Source of the DNA: CAXXHQ01 sp963665265
Lineage (GTDB): Bacteria; Planctomycetota; Planctomycetia; Pirellulales; Thermoguttaceae
DNA: 64,000 nucleotides
Reading direction: 5' to 3'
Assembly: GCA_963665265.2 (NCBI GenBank)
Contig: OY762224.2
Span: 1,922,001-1,986,000 of the forward strand
Shown here in pieces: positions 25,771-34,298 of this stretch (the first letter of the stretch is position 1; each line of letters begins with the position of its first letter). The notes beneath the pieces are model-generated. The model was not told the DNA's origin, did no database searches, and worked only from the letters and a program-made list of their open reading frames with translations. The position numbers were made by a program, and so were the translations under genes.

Positions 25771-26226
25771 TTACGCCGGTTGCAGCCATGTTTTAAGCAA
25801 AGACGAGCGACGTTCTTCGAGTTGCGGATCGTCGATTTTCAAGAAGGCGAAGACCATTGCCGTGGTGACGACGACTTTTTCGTCGCAAAAGGCGGTTACG
25901 GAGGCTTTGCCGCCGCTTGGATTCACGGAAATCACTTCCGCGCGATAGGTGAGCGTATCGCCTGGCCGAGCCATCTCGCGAAATTTCGTACGTTCCAAAA
26001 CCGTAAGCAAGGCTTTGGCGTCGGCGTCAAACATTTTTTTTAGGCTGGTCTCGAGGAGAAGGCCGCTGAGCTGCGCCATTCCTTCGATCATAAGAACGCC
26101 GGGCATAATCGGGCGACGCGGGAAATGGTCGTCGAAAAAGTCCTCGCTGAGCGCGATATTTTTCGTCGCCTCGGCGGACTTGCCGACGTTCCAAGCTGTA
26201 ATTCGATCAATTAGAAAAAAACGCAT
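25771..26226 (-). CDS. 3-hydroxyacyl-ACP dehydratase (FabZ-like)
   Basis: This first gene of the operon encodes 151 residues of hotdog fold. H34 in DDHFPRRPIMPG and E48 in MIEGMAQ form the dehydratase pair, so it should convert 3-hydroxyacyl-ACP to the 2-enoyl product. The central region LLTVLERTKFREMARPGDTL matches the FabZ core. The end is basic and extended (SSLLKTWLQPA). The start is 217 nt below a good minus-strand promoter, and the intervening leader holds two hairpins. Eleven bases separate it from the chain length factor gene. It is one of two hotdog proteins in the operon and the only one with the catalytic His. Confidence 0.92.
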   Translation of the reverse strand: MRFFLIDRITAWNVGKSAEATKNIALSEDFFDDHFPRRPIMPGVLMIEGMAQLSGLLLETSLKKMFDADAKALLTVLERTKFREMARPGDTLTYRAEVISVNPSGGKASVTAFCDEKVVVTTAMVFAFLKIDDPQLEERRSSLLKTWLQPA

Positions 26227-26250
26227 CCTGGTTTTCTCTTTAAATTTTCT

Positions 26251-26328
26251 CGAACGCGGGAAAAAAGAACCCGTTCGTCCGCGACTCGTCGCAAATTTTT
26301 GATCCGCAAACTAAGGCGGAGTTTGCGG
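26251..26328 (-). promoter_or_regulatory. Structured leader of the lipid/radical SAM operon
   Basis: Between promoter and first gene, two inverted repeats are seen. One is a perfect 9-bp hairpin (CCGCAAACT 26304-26312 / AGTTTGCGG 26320-26328). The other is a bulged stem (CGAACGCGGG 26251-26260 / CCCGTTCG 26271-26278) whose loop reads as a T-rich run on the minus strand. They could form a leader with alternative structures, but I do not recognise a riboswitch class. Confidence 0.45.
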
Positions 26329-26442
26329 CGAAATGCAACGCGCAGGACGGAATTATGCGAAATCCAAAGGGACAGGCGGTCGAAAAGACAGTTGTGCCCC
26401 ACGCTTGCGACCTCGAATGTCGCAATGATCGTAACGTCAATA

Positions 26443-26470
26443 ATTATCTTGAGTTACGGATTCTTGTCAA
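26443..26470 (-). promoter_or_regulatory. Sigma70-type promoter for the 15-gene minus-strand operon
   Basis: Reading the minus strand, TTGACA (26470-26465) is followed after 16 nt by GATAAT (26448-26443). This is a near-consensus promoter. It lies downstream of the tRNA terminator, and the expected start site near 26436 gives a leader of about 210 nt before the dehydratase gene. Confidence 0.7.
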
Positions 26471-26558
26471 TTGCCCCGCGTCGTGGCGATACGATTCTCA
26501 CCTGGGATACGGAATTCTTGCAATCTCACAGGCCATCGGCAAAAAAGAGGGGGGCAAT

Positions 26559-26596
26559 AAAAAAGGCCTGCTGTCATATTCTGACAGCAGGCCTTT
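26559..26596 (-). terminator. Strong terminator after tRNA-Val
   Basis: A perfect 15-bp stem (26562-26576 with 26582-26596, loop TATTC) ends in a T-run on the minus strand (As at 26559-26564 on plus). It should stop tRNA transcription and insulate the lipid operon's own promoter. Confidence 0.93.
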
Positions 26597-26601
26597 CGGA
26601 G

Positions 26602-26675
26602 TGGGCGGCACGGGACTCGAACCTGTGACCCCCAGCTTGTCGAGCTGGTGCTCTAACCAACTGAGCTAGCCGCCC
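26602..26675 (-). tRNA. tRNA-Val (GAC)
   Basis: The minus strand folds as a tRNA: acceptor GGGCGGC / GCCGCCC, D stem GCTC/GAGC, anticodon stem CCAGC/GCTGG with loop TCGACAA, a five-base variable loop and the T arm with TTCGAGT. The anticodon by position is GAC (valine), and the discriminator base is A. CCA is not encoded. Position 33, nearly always U, is C here, and the T stem has one A-C mismatch. A strong terminator follows. Confidence 0.88.
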
Positions 26676-27091
26676 GTTCTAAAACGGGGCATCGTGCCGT
26701 GACGGTAATTTTTTACGTCGAAAACGCAAAACTTTACTTCGTAGCGGCTTCAGGGCCGTTCGTCGGAACGCCGAAAATAGAAGGACGACGTTTCGCAAAA
26801 CGACCAGACTCATGATTGTGCCATTCAAAAGCCTGGCAGTCAACATACCATCGGCAAAGATTTTTGCGAACAATAAGAAAGTTTCGGCGCTCCCCTATTT
26901 GTAGTGGGGGAGTTAAGGCGTTTTCGAGGAAGAAAAATCGTCAAAAACGGTGGCGATCGTTATGATCGCTCTTGCTATAATTCCTTGATAGCCTATATTT
27001 TAGGATCAATTCAACATTGCTCGGCCCGGTGAGCGTCCTTTGTATCGACGTTTTCGGCGACGGCGTTTCAATCACGGTAAGCTCGGAGATT
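26676..27091 (+). other. Region between tRNA and thrS
   Basis: No gene is supported in about 410 bases. TATAAT at 26976-26981 is a possible -10 box for the thrS operon, but no good -35 is found 16-18 nt upstream. I looked for T-box features (NNUGGNACCGCGG-like antiterminator, terminator before thrS) and saw none. Confidence 0.4.
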
Positions 27092-29095
27092 ATGCTAAAA
27101 GTTCGCCTGCCTGACGGTAAGGTTCTTGAATATTCCCGTCGCGTACGCCCTCTGGACGTCGCGGAAGAAATTGGGCCGCGTTTGGCGAAAGCCACGCTGG
27201 CCGCTGAAGTAAACGGTCAAATTCTCGGGGTTGACTCTTATCTGCCCGAAGAAGGCGAAGTCTCGCTTCGTTTGATTACGAAGAAGGATTCCGAGGCGTT
27301 GAACGTTTTGCGTCATTCTTGTGCGCATATCATGGCCCGGGCGGTGATGCGGGTCTTTCCTGGCGTTCAATTGGCGTTCGGTCCGACGATCGAAAACGGC
27401 TTCTACTACGATTTCGAGTTGGAGCATGCCCTCTCGGAGGAAGATTTTCCGAAGATCGAGGCGGAAATGGCCAAGATCGTCAAAGAGGACGAGGCCTTTG
27501 AGCGAGTGGAAATGGAGCACGAGCAAGCGATCAAGTTCTGCGAAGATTTGAAGCAGTCGCTGAAGGTTGAGCATTTGAGCGCCGGTTTGAAGGACGAGTC
27601 GAAAGTATCTTTCTATCGTCAAGGCGAATTCATCGATCTTTGCCGAGGCCCGCATATTCCTAGCGCCGGAGCGGTCGGCGCGTTCAAGCTGCTGTCGGTG
27701 GCCGGCGCCTACTGGAAAGGCGACTCCACGCGTCAGCAATTGCAACGGTTGTACGGAACGGCTTGGTTCAGCAAAGAAGATTTAGAAGCGTATATTGCGC
27801 AGGTCGAAGAGGCGAAGCGCCGCGACCATCGCGTTTTAGGTCGTCAATTGCAGTTGTTCATGATCGAGCCGAACGTCGGTTCCGGCTTGGTTTTTTGGCT
27901 GCCGAAAGGGGCGGTCATTCGCCGCGAATTGGAGAATTTTCTCTACGGCGAATTGATTCGACGCGGTTATCAGCCGGTTTACACGCCGGTAATCGGCAAC
28001 GTTCATCTTTACGAGACTTCCGGGCATTATCCGTACTACAAGGACTCGCAATTCCCGCCGATCACGATGGAAGACGGCGATATGTATTTGCTACGTCCGA
28101 TGAACTGCCCGCATCATATAACGATTTACAAATCGCAGCCGCGAAGCTATCGAGACCTGCCGTTGCGGTTGGCCGAGTTCGGCACGGTGCATCGATTCGA
28201 GCAATCGGGCGAACTGAACGGCATGACCCGCGTTCGCGGATTCACGCAAGACGACGCGCATATTTTCTGCACGGAAGATCAGGTCGCGGACGAATTTCGC
28301 GGTTGCATCGAGATGACGCAGTTGGTGTTGCAGACTTTAGGGTTGAGCGATTATCGCGTTCGGCTCGGGTTTCGCGATCCGGACAGCGAGAAATACGTCG
28401 GCTCGCCGGAAGTTTGGGACAAGGCCGAGGCTGCCTTGGTGCATGTTTGCCGGGACATGAACCTTTCGAACGTGAGCGTTGAAAAGGGCGAGGCGGCATT
28501 CTACGGACCGAAGGCCGACTTTGTGGTGACCGACTGCATCGGCCGCGAGTGGCAATTGGGAACCGTCCAATTAGACTACAACTTACCGAGCGTTCAACGG
28601 TTCGGTTTGCAATATATCGGAGCGGACAACACGCCGCACCAACCGGTGATGATTCACCGGGCGCCGTTCGGATCGCTTGAGCGATTCGTGGGGGTGTTGA
28701 TCGAGCATTTCGCCGGCGCGTTCCCCTTGTGGTTGGCTCCGGAGCAAGTGCGGGTGATGGTCGTCACGCAAAAGGTCGAAGATTACGGCCGGGCCGTGCA
28801 AAAGCGGCTTTCGGAAGCCGGTTTGCGGGTGACGGGCGACTATCGGGCGGAGAAAATTGGGGCGAAAATTCGGGCCGCACAGCTTGAATTAATCCCCTAT
28901 ATGTTTATCATCGGGGCACGCGAAGCGGAGGAGGGCAAGATTGCCGTCCGCGATCGCTTGACGGGCGACTTGGGGGCGATGCCCCTCGAAGAGGCGATCG
29001 CCAAGCTCCAGCAGGAAGTTCGCGAAAAGACGATTCGGCAAGTGGCGAAAGGCTCGGCCGGATTGGGACGCAAAAACGAAGCAAACGCCTATTAG
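27092..29095 (+). CDS. thrS: Threonyl-tRNA synthetase
   Basis: This cytoplasmic class II aminoacyl-tRNA synthetase charges tRNA-Thr. The 667 residues hold an N-terminal TGS domain (MLKVRLPDGKVLEYS), the editing domain with HSCAHIMA and DLCRGPH metal-binding motifs, the class II catalytic core with MNCPHHI (zinc Cys) and RFEQSGELNGMTRVRGF (motif 2), motif 3 near HRAPFGSLERF, and the C-terminal anticodon-binding domain. ATG 27092 is chosen since the TGS domain begins there; an upstream in-frame codon at 27017 adds a non-conserved stretch. It heads the thrS-infC-rpmI-rplT-pheS-pheT cluster found in many bacteria. Confidence 0.97.
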   Translation: MLKVRLPDGKVLEYSRRVRPLDVAEEIGPRLAKATLAAEVNGQILGVDSYLPEEGEVSLRLITKKDSEALNVLRHSCAHIMARAVMRVFPGVQLAFGPTIENGFYYDFELEHALSEEDFPKIEAEMAKIVKEDEAFERVEMEHEQAIKFCEDLKQSLKVEHLSAGLKDESKVSFYRQGEFIDLCRGPHIPSAGAVGAFKLLSVAGAYWKGDSTRQQLQRLYGTAWFSKEDLEAYIAQVEEAKRRDHRVLGRQLQLFMIEPNVGSGLVFWLPKGAVIRRELENFLYGELIRRGYQPVYTPVIGNVHLYETSGHYPYYKDSQFPPITMEDGDMYLLRPMNCPHHITIYKSQPRSYRDLPLRLAEFGTVHRFEQSGELNGMTRVRGFTQDDAHIFCTEDQVADEFRGCIEMTQLVLQTLGLSDYRVRLGFRDPDSEKYVGSPEVWDKAEAALVHVCRDMNLSNVSVEKGEAAFYGPKADFVVTDCIGREWQLGTVQLDYNLPSVQRFGLQYIGADNTPHQPVMIHRAPFGSLERFVGVLIEHFAGAFPLWLAPEQVRVMVVTQKVEDYGRAVQKRLSEAGLRVTGDYRAEKIGAKIRAAQLELIPYMFIIGAREAEEGKIAVRDRLTGDLGAMPLEEAIAKLQQEVREKTIRQVAKGSAGLGRKNEANAY

Positions 29096-29169
29096 GCGAA
29101 ATATCGAGTATCGACATCAGTAGCGCGTGATAAGATTGCGATTTTTTATCTGAGAAAACCCGAGGTACC

Positions 29170-29694
29170 GTGCGTATGGGAAAGCTTCCCGCCGTCGATG
29201 GAAAACAGCGGATTAACGAACAAATCCGCATTACCCCGGTTCGCGTGATAGGCGCGGACGGGACGCAGTTCGGAATTATGCCGACGGACAAGGCGATTGA
29301 GCAGGCCCGCACGGCAGGCCTGGACTTGGTTGAGGTGGCGCCGACCGAACGGCCGCCCGTTTGCCGTATTATGGACTTCGGTAAGTATAAGTATCAGCAG
29401 AAGAAACGGCAGCATAAGAATCTGAGTCATCATATAAAGATGAAAGAGATTCGTGTGCGTCCGATCACCGGAGCTCACGATTTGATGGTGAAGATCACCA
29501 AGGCTCGTGAATTCTTGGTGCATAAGGATAAAGTGATCGTGACGGTCAATTTCCGAGGTCGCGAAGCCGCGCACACGGAAGAAGGCCGCAAGGTCATTAA
29601 CGACATCATCAAGCAGTTGGAGGACGTCTCGAAGGTCGAGTCGCCGCCGATGATGCACGGTCGCAAGATTGCCTGCACGCTGACCCCGAAATAG
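29170..29694 (+). CDS. infC: Translation initiation factor IF-3
   Basis: IF-3 binds the 30S subunit and checks start codon and initiator tRNA. Both domains are present: the N-terminal part starts RINEQIRITPVRVIG, the Lys/Tyr linker is MDFGKYKYQQKKRQ, and the C-terminal domain has KEIRVRPITGAHD and VNFRGREAAH. GTG 29170 and ATG 29176 are both possible starts two codons apart; GAGG at 29162-29165 fits ATG 29176 slightly better. The rare or non-AUG start is notable because infC in enterics uses AUU for autoregulation. It lies 74 nt after thrS and is followed by a terminator before rpmI. Confidence 0.96.
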   Translation: MRMGKLPAVDGKQRINEQIRITPVRVIGADGTQFGIMPTDKAIEQARTAGLDLVEVAPTERPPVCRIMDFGKYKYQQKKRQHKNLSHHIKMKEIRVRPITGAHDLMVKITKAREFLVHKDKVIVTVNFRGREAAHTEEGRKVINDIIKQLEDVSKVESPPMMHGRKIACTLTPK

Positions 29695-29770
29695 GGCAAG
29701 GCGAAGGTGTTTTGTTTTCCCTTACCCAAAGCGAGGGGAAGACCGCGAGTTTTGACGAACGGAACAATAT

Positions 29771-29792
29771 CCCGGCTCCGGCCGGGTTTTTT
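29771..29792 (+). terminator. Terminator between infC and rpmI
   Basis: The stem CCCGGC / GCCGGG with loop TCCG is followed by six Ts. It may end the thrS-infC transcript or act as an attenuator in front of the ribosomal protein genes. Confidence 0.82.
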
Positions 29793-29964
29793 GTTGTTTG
29801 GAGGCTAATTACGCCAGCGGAGGGCGTTGGCTGGGCGGGAATTTCCGGAATAGGGAATTTTTTATTGGTCATCCCGCTTTATTCCCCCTTTTCGATTGAC
29901 GAAAAGTCTTTATAATCGAAGGTCTATTTACATTTAGGTCATACTCCCAAGAGGGGTGTTTGTT

Positions 29965-30168
29965 ATGCCGAAGATGAAAACCCATAAGGGTACGAAGAAG
30001 CGTTTCCGCCTTACCGCGTCGGGCAAGGTGAAACACCGAACGGCCGGAACGAGCCATTTGGCCGCCCGGATGAGCCACAAGCGCAAGCGCAACAAGCGCG
30101 GCACGACGGTCATTAGCTCCGTCGAGACCAAGCGCATCGCTCGCGCTCTGTGCGGAAACAGCTACTAG
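29965..30168 (+). CDS. rpmI: 50S ribosomal protein L35
   Basis: This 67-residue basic protein of the large subunit begins MPKMKTHKGTKKRFRLT and contains HLAARMSHKRKR, the L35 signature. The start at 29965 is preferred to an upstream in-frame ATG because L35 always begins MPKMKT and AAGAGGGG lies just upstream. It sits in the conserved infC-rpmI-rplT order. In well-studied bacteria these genes are repressed by L20 binding to leader RNA. Confidence 0.97.
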   Translation: MPKMKTHKGTKKRFRLTASGKVKHRTAGTSHLAARMSHKRKRNKRGTTVISSVETKRIARALCGNSY

Positions 30169-30314
30169 TTTTTTGCACGTTCGACGGGTCTCGTTTCGTA
30201 CGGGATTTCGTCGGGGCGTTGCGCAATTACATCGCGGGACGGGCTTGCGATACGCGTCGAACGCGGTCGATTCGATCTTAGGGCCGAACGACCGGCCTCG
30301 AGCAGTAGAAAACG

Positions 30315-30332
30315 CTTTCCAACGTTGGAAAG
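30315..30332 (+). promoter_or_regulatory. Palindromic hairpin upstream of rplT
   Basis: CTTTCCAACGTTGGAAAG is a perfect 18-nt palindrome 34 nt upstream of rplT, within an unusually long rpmI-rplT gap (about 200 nt). It could form a leader hairpin. L20 is known to bind structured leader RNA in other bacteria, so a role in L20 autoregulation is a reasonable guess only. Confidence 0.4.
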
Positions 30333-30366
30333 GGCCTTGATCTCGCCATACCATGGAGCCTGATAG

Positions 30367-30723
30367 ATGAGAACTACAAAAGGCGCCGCCCGCAATTGGG
30401 CGAAGAAGCGACTTTTCCGCAAAGTGAAAGGGTTCGTCGGCGGACGACGCAAGTTGTTGCGAACCGCCAAGGAAACGTTGATTCGAGCCGGCGTGTACGC
30501 GTTTCGCGACCGTCGCGCAAAGAAACGCGAGTTCCGCAAGCTCTGGATCATCCGTATCAACGCGGCGGTCCGCATGCAGGGACTTCGTTACAGCGAATTT
30601 ATCGCCGGTTTGAAAAAGGCGAATATCGAATTGGATCGTAAGATCCTTTCCGATATGGCGATCAACGACGCGACGGGCTTCGCCCAAGTCGTTGAGTTGG
30701 CCAAGAAAGCCCTCACTGCCTAA
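30367..30723 (+). CDS. rplT: 50S ribosomal protein L20
   Basis: L20 is a primary binder of 23S rRNA and needed for early large-subunit assembly. The 118 residues show the basic N-terminal helix region (AARNWAKKRLFRKVKGFVGGRRK), the conserved YAFRDRRAKKREFRKLWIIRINAA, and the C-terminal globular part with YSEFIAGLKKANIELDRK. Length and start match the family. It is separated from rpmI by about 200 nt, longer than usual, and is followed by a good terminator. Confidence 0.97.
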   Translation: MRTTKGAARNWAKKRLFRKVKGFVGGRRKLLRTAKETLIRAGVYAFRDRRAKKREFRKLWIIRINAAVRMQGLRYSEFIAGLKKANIELDRKILSDMAINDATGFAQVVELAKKALTA

Positions 30724-30771
30724 GCGGAGAAGACGCGGAAGCTCTTCTGACAATTTGAAGCGATCAATAAT

Positions 30772-30816
30772 CCCATCGCCTCCGCCAATACCGGGGGCGA
30801 TGGGTTTGGTTTTTAT
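30772..30816 (+). terminator. Terminator after rplT
   Basis: A 9-bp stem (CCCATCGCC / GGCGATGGG) is followed by TTTGGTTTTTA. The loop is about 15 nt. Confidence 0.85.
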
Positions 30817-31050
30817 AGGCGGCGCTTTAAAAGGATGAAGGATGAGGGCGTAAGGATGAAAGTCGCGCATTTTCTTCCGAAGAAAACGTCCGGTTGATCT
30901 TCATTTTTTTCGCGCCGTTCGGCGATGACGACGAGAACCGCTCGATCGGTCGCGTTTCGCCGTCGCGTTCAATTTTTTTCGACAGGCAATTAGCAGTACG
31001 CGATCTTTACCGCCGCGTATTGAATTTTTTAACGACGGGATGCTTTCATC

Positions 31051-32094
31051 ATGTCCCTTGCTGGTTATCTGGCCGAGTTGGATTCGCTTCTTCAAGAGGC
31101 TTCTGCGGCGTTTGAATCGGCGGCCGACGCCGCGGCGTTGGAGGCGGCGCGGGTGCAATTCGTCGGCGCTCGCAGCGGCCGCATAAAGGACGCCCAAAAA
31201 GGTCTCGGGCAAGTTGATAAGGCCGACAAACCGGCGGCCGGCAAACGTTTCAACGAAGTGAAGCAGGCGATTGAAGCCGCGCTCGCCTCGGGCGAAGCTC
31301 GCCTTGCGGCTACGACAGGACCGAAAACGAAAGCGACGGGCTTCGATCCGACGATACCCGGAGTGCGGCCGACTTGGGGGCGTTTGCATCCGATAACTCG
31401 GACTATCGAAGAGTTGAAAGACATAATGGGGCGTCTCGGCTTCACGGCCGTCGACGGTCCGGAAATCGAAGACGTCAAGCATAACTTCGACTCTCTTAAT
31501 ATTCCGCTCGAGCATCCGGCTCGCGATCCGTTGGAAAATTTCTATCTCTCGGTCGCCTCGAAATGCAACGATTCGACGCCAGGCGCTTCGGAATTGACCG
31601 GCTATTTGCTGCGCAGCCAAACGAGCACGGTGCAAATTCGCGTGATGGAAAAGACGCAGCCGCCGGTGCGGATCATCTCGTGCGGGCGAGTGTATCGTCC
31701 CGACACGGCCGACGCCACGCACTACCCGATGTTCCATCAAATCGAAGGGTTGTTGATCGATCGCGACGTGACGATGGGCGACTTGAAAAGCGTGTTGCGG
31801 CTCTTTGCGCGTAGCGCGTTCGCGCCCGACGTGAACATTCGCTTTCGTCCGTCGTTCTTCCCGTTCACCGAGCCGAGCGTCGAAGTCGATATGAGTTGGC
31901 GCGGCGGATGGATCGAAATGGGGGGCGCCGGAATGGTCGATCCGAACGTATTGCGAGCGGTCGGTTACGATCCGGAGGTTTACTCAGGCTTTGCGTTCGG
32001 TTTAGGGATCGAGCGCATTTGCGCCCGTCGCCACTGCATTACCGATATTCGCGAACTATATAAAAACGACATCCGATTCCTGCGGCAGTTTTAA
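31051..32094 (+). CDS. pheS: Phenylalanyl-tRNA synthetase alpha subunit
   Basis: This is the catalytic subunit of the heterotetrameric PheRS, 347 residues. An N-terminal coiled-coil region (about 1-85) is followed by the class II core: motif 1 around HPITRTIEELKDIMGRLGF, motif 2 RIISCGRVYRPDTADATHYPMFHQIEG and motif 3 GFAFGLGIERICARRH. The Phe-binding FRPSFFPFTEPSVEVD is intact. The start at 31051 fits the family. The gap of about 330 nt from rplT contains a terminator, so pheS-pheT may have its own promoter, but I could not place one. Confidence 0.97.
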   Translation: MSLAGYLAELDSLLQEASAAFESAADAAALEAARVQFVGARSGRIKDAQKGLGQVDKADKPAAGKRFNEVKQAIEAALASGEARLAATTGPKTKATGFDPTIPGVRPTWGRLHPITRTIEELKDIMGRLGFTAVDGPEIEDVKHNFDSLNIPLEHPARDPLENFYLSVASKCNDSTPGASELTGYLLRSQTSTVQIRVMEKTQPPVRIISCGRVYRPDTADATHYPMFHQIEGLLIDRDVTMGDLKSVLRLFARSAFAPDVNIRFRPSFFPFTEPSVEVDMSWRGGWIEMGGAGMVDPNVLRAVGYDPEVYSGFAFGLGIERICARRHCITDIRELYKNDIRFLRQF

Positions 32095-32231
32095 CGTCTG
32101 GCGTTGAAATTAAGATGTGAGGCGTCGGGTTTGAAGATAAATAATAGCTGATTGCTGAAAGAATCCAAACGGAATCATTCGTCATACGCGATAGCGTGTG
32201 ACCAACGACTGATCGCTGAAGGCTACATATC

Positions 32232-34298
32232 ATGATCGTCTCTTGGAATTGGTTGAAGCAGTACGTCACTCTCGACATGTCGCAGCAAGAGCTGGAGCAG
32301 CGGCTTATGTTCGCCGGCTTGAATCATGAAGAGTCGCACGAAGTGGGCGGCGACATCGCGATCGATTTAGAAGTGACGAGCAATCGGCCGGACTGCTTGG
32401 GGCATATCGGCATCGCCCGCGAAACGGCGACGTTGTGGGGAAGCGAGTTGAAGATTCCCGCCGCCGCTCCTAAAGAGTGCGCGACGAACGTGAATTCGTT
32501 GACGAAGGTTCGCATCGAGTGCCCCGACATTTGCTTGCGTTACACGGCGCGAGTGATTCGCGGGGCGAAGATCGGCCCGAGTCCGAAGTGGATGGTCCGG
32601 CGTTTGGAGACGATCGGCATTGCGCCGATCAACAACGTCGTCGATATTAGCAATTACGTTTTGATGGAATGCGGCCAGCCGTTGCATACGTTTGACTACG
32701 ACAAGCTCGAAGGGGGCGAAATCGTCGTGCGTCGTCCGCGTTCCGGCGAAACGATCGAGGCGATCAATCATAAAACGTACGCCTTGTCGCCGAATATGTG
32801 TCTAATTTGCGATGCGCGGAGTCCGGTGGCCATCGGCGGCGTGATGGGCGGCGCAAGCACCGAAGTGACGGAGGCGACGAAATCGATTTTGATCGAGTCG
32901 GCCGAGTTCGACCCGGTCTCCATTCGCGCGACGGCTCGCGAGTTGAATTTGCACAGCGATTCGTCGTATCGATTCGAGCGTCGCGTCGATCCCGAGGGGT
33001 TGGATTGGGCGAGTCGCCGTTGCTGCGAATTGATTTTGGAATTGGCCGGCGGCGAGCTGGCCGAAGGCGTGGTTGACGTTGGACGCGAACCGCCGGAACG
33101 CAAACCGATCACGCTGCGTTTTTCGCAACTGAAACGAATTCTCGGCATCGAAGTTCCCGCCGAGCGAGTGCGGGAAATTCTCGAAGCGTTGGGGAGCGTC
33201 GTCGTCGACGGCAGCTATTTGAAGACCGACGTGAGCGACAAACTCAGCGGAGAAACGCGTTCGTCGGTGACCGTCGTCGCGCCGAGTTGGCGTCGGGATC
33301 TGACGCGTGAAATCGATTTAATCGAGGAAGTCGCCCGCATTCACGGTTACGAGCAGATTCCTGAAGACGTGGCGGTTCCGATGGTCGCTTCGTCGAAGCA
33401 ACGGGACGACCGCGTGTTGCCCGACATTCGTCGATTGCTCGCAGCGGCGGGCATTAACGAGGCGTTGACGCTGAGCGTCGTCGATGAAACGCTTTCGTCG
33501 GCCTTCAGCCCGTGGACGAACGAAGAGCCGTTGCGAAGTCAAATGCCGGTGATTCGCGGCGCGAATTGTTTGCGTCGCAGTCTCGTGCCGAGCTTGCTTG
33601 CCGCGCGGCGAGTGAACGAAAGCCTCTCGAACCCGGAAATCGAGCTATTCGAGATCGCGCGAGCGTATTTGCCTCGGCCGGGCCAACTCCCGCAAGAAGA
33701 GTTGATGTTGGCGATCACCAGCGGCCGAAGTTTCGCCGAGGTTAAGGGGATTATCGAGGCCGTTCTCGACTCGTTGAAATGCACGGCGAAGCTTGAAGTG
33801 AAAACGCTCTCTGCCGATTTGCCGTTGTTGGACGGAGAGCGCTCTTGCGAGTTGTTTTTGGACGGCAGGAAATTTGGATTCATAGGGGCGGCGAGCGCAG
33901 AAGCGTTGAAGCAATTCGAGCTTCGGGGCAAAACGACGATTGCCGAAGTTCGCGCGTCGGCCCTAGTCGAGCTAGCGCAACTGGTTCCGCAATACGCGCC
34001 TATGTCGTCCTATCCGCCGGTCACTCGCGACGTGAATCTGGTCGTTGATGAAGCCCTTCGATGGGCGGACGTCGCCGAGACGGTCTATGCAAACGGCGGC
34101 GAGTTCTTTGAAAAGTTGGAATTCTGCGGCGATGACGCATATCGTCATGAACGTTTAGGCGTCGGCAAAAAGAGCTTCTTGTTCACCGTCTTGCTTCGAG
34201 GGACGGAGAGTACGCTTACCAGTCAGCAGGCTGACGACGTTCGCGACCGGATCGTCGAGGCATGCCGTAAAAAGCATGGAGCGGAGTTGCGGGCTTAA
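32232..34298 (+). CDS. pheT: Phenylalanyl-tRNA synthetase beta subunit, short form
   Basis: The partner of PheS, 688 residues against about 800 in E. coli. The N-terminal B1 part (SWNWLKQYVTLDMSQQELEQRL) runs directly into DIAIDLEVTSNRPDCLGHIGIARE, so the EMAP-like OB tRNA-binding insertion of about 110 residues is missing. Later domains are present: B3/B4 editing region (NNVVDISNYVLMECGQPLH, SSYRFERRVDPEG), B5 (PSWRRDLTREIDLIEEVARIHGYEQIP) and the C-terminal anticodon-binding fold (YPPVTRDVNLVVDEALRWADV). Short PheT of this kind is, to my knowledge, known in planctomycetes. The 137-nt gap from pheS holds no gene. Confidence 0.96.
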   Translation: MIVSWNWLKQYVTLDMSQQELEQRLMFAGLNHEESHEVGGDIAIDLEVTSNRPDCLGHIGIARETATLWGSELKIPAAAPKECATNVNSLTKVRIECPDICLRYTARVIRGAKIGPSPKWMVRRLETIGIAPINNVVDISNYVLMECGQPLHTFDYDKLEGGEIVVRRPRSGETIEAINHKTYALSPNMCLICDARSPVAIGGVMGGASTEVTEATKSILIESAEFDPVSIRATARELNLHSDSSYRFERRVDPEGLDWASRRCCELILELAGGELAEGVVDVGREPPERKPITLRFSQLKRILGIEVPAERVREILEALGSVVVDGSYLKTDVSDKLSGETRSSVTVVAPSWRRDLTREIDLIEEVARIHGYEQIPEDVAVPMVASSKQRDDRVLPDIRRLLAAAGINEALTLSVVDETLSSAFSPWTNEEPLRSQMPVIRGANCLRRSLVPSLLAARRVNESLSNPEIELFEIARAYLPRPGQLPQEELMLAITSGRSFAEVKGIIEAVLDSLKCTAKLEVKTLSADLPLLDGERSCELFLDGRKFGFIGAASAEALKQFELRGKTTIAEVRASALVELAQLVPQYAPMSSYPPVTRDVNLVVDEALRWADVAETVYANGGEFFEKLEFCGDDAYRHERLGVGKKSFLFTVLLRGTESTLTSQQADDVRDRIVEACRKKHGAELRA

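Noticed and set aside
26676..27091. T-box or other riboswitch before thrS
   Set aside because: No T-box core sequence or terminator/antiterminator pair was found.
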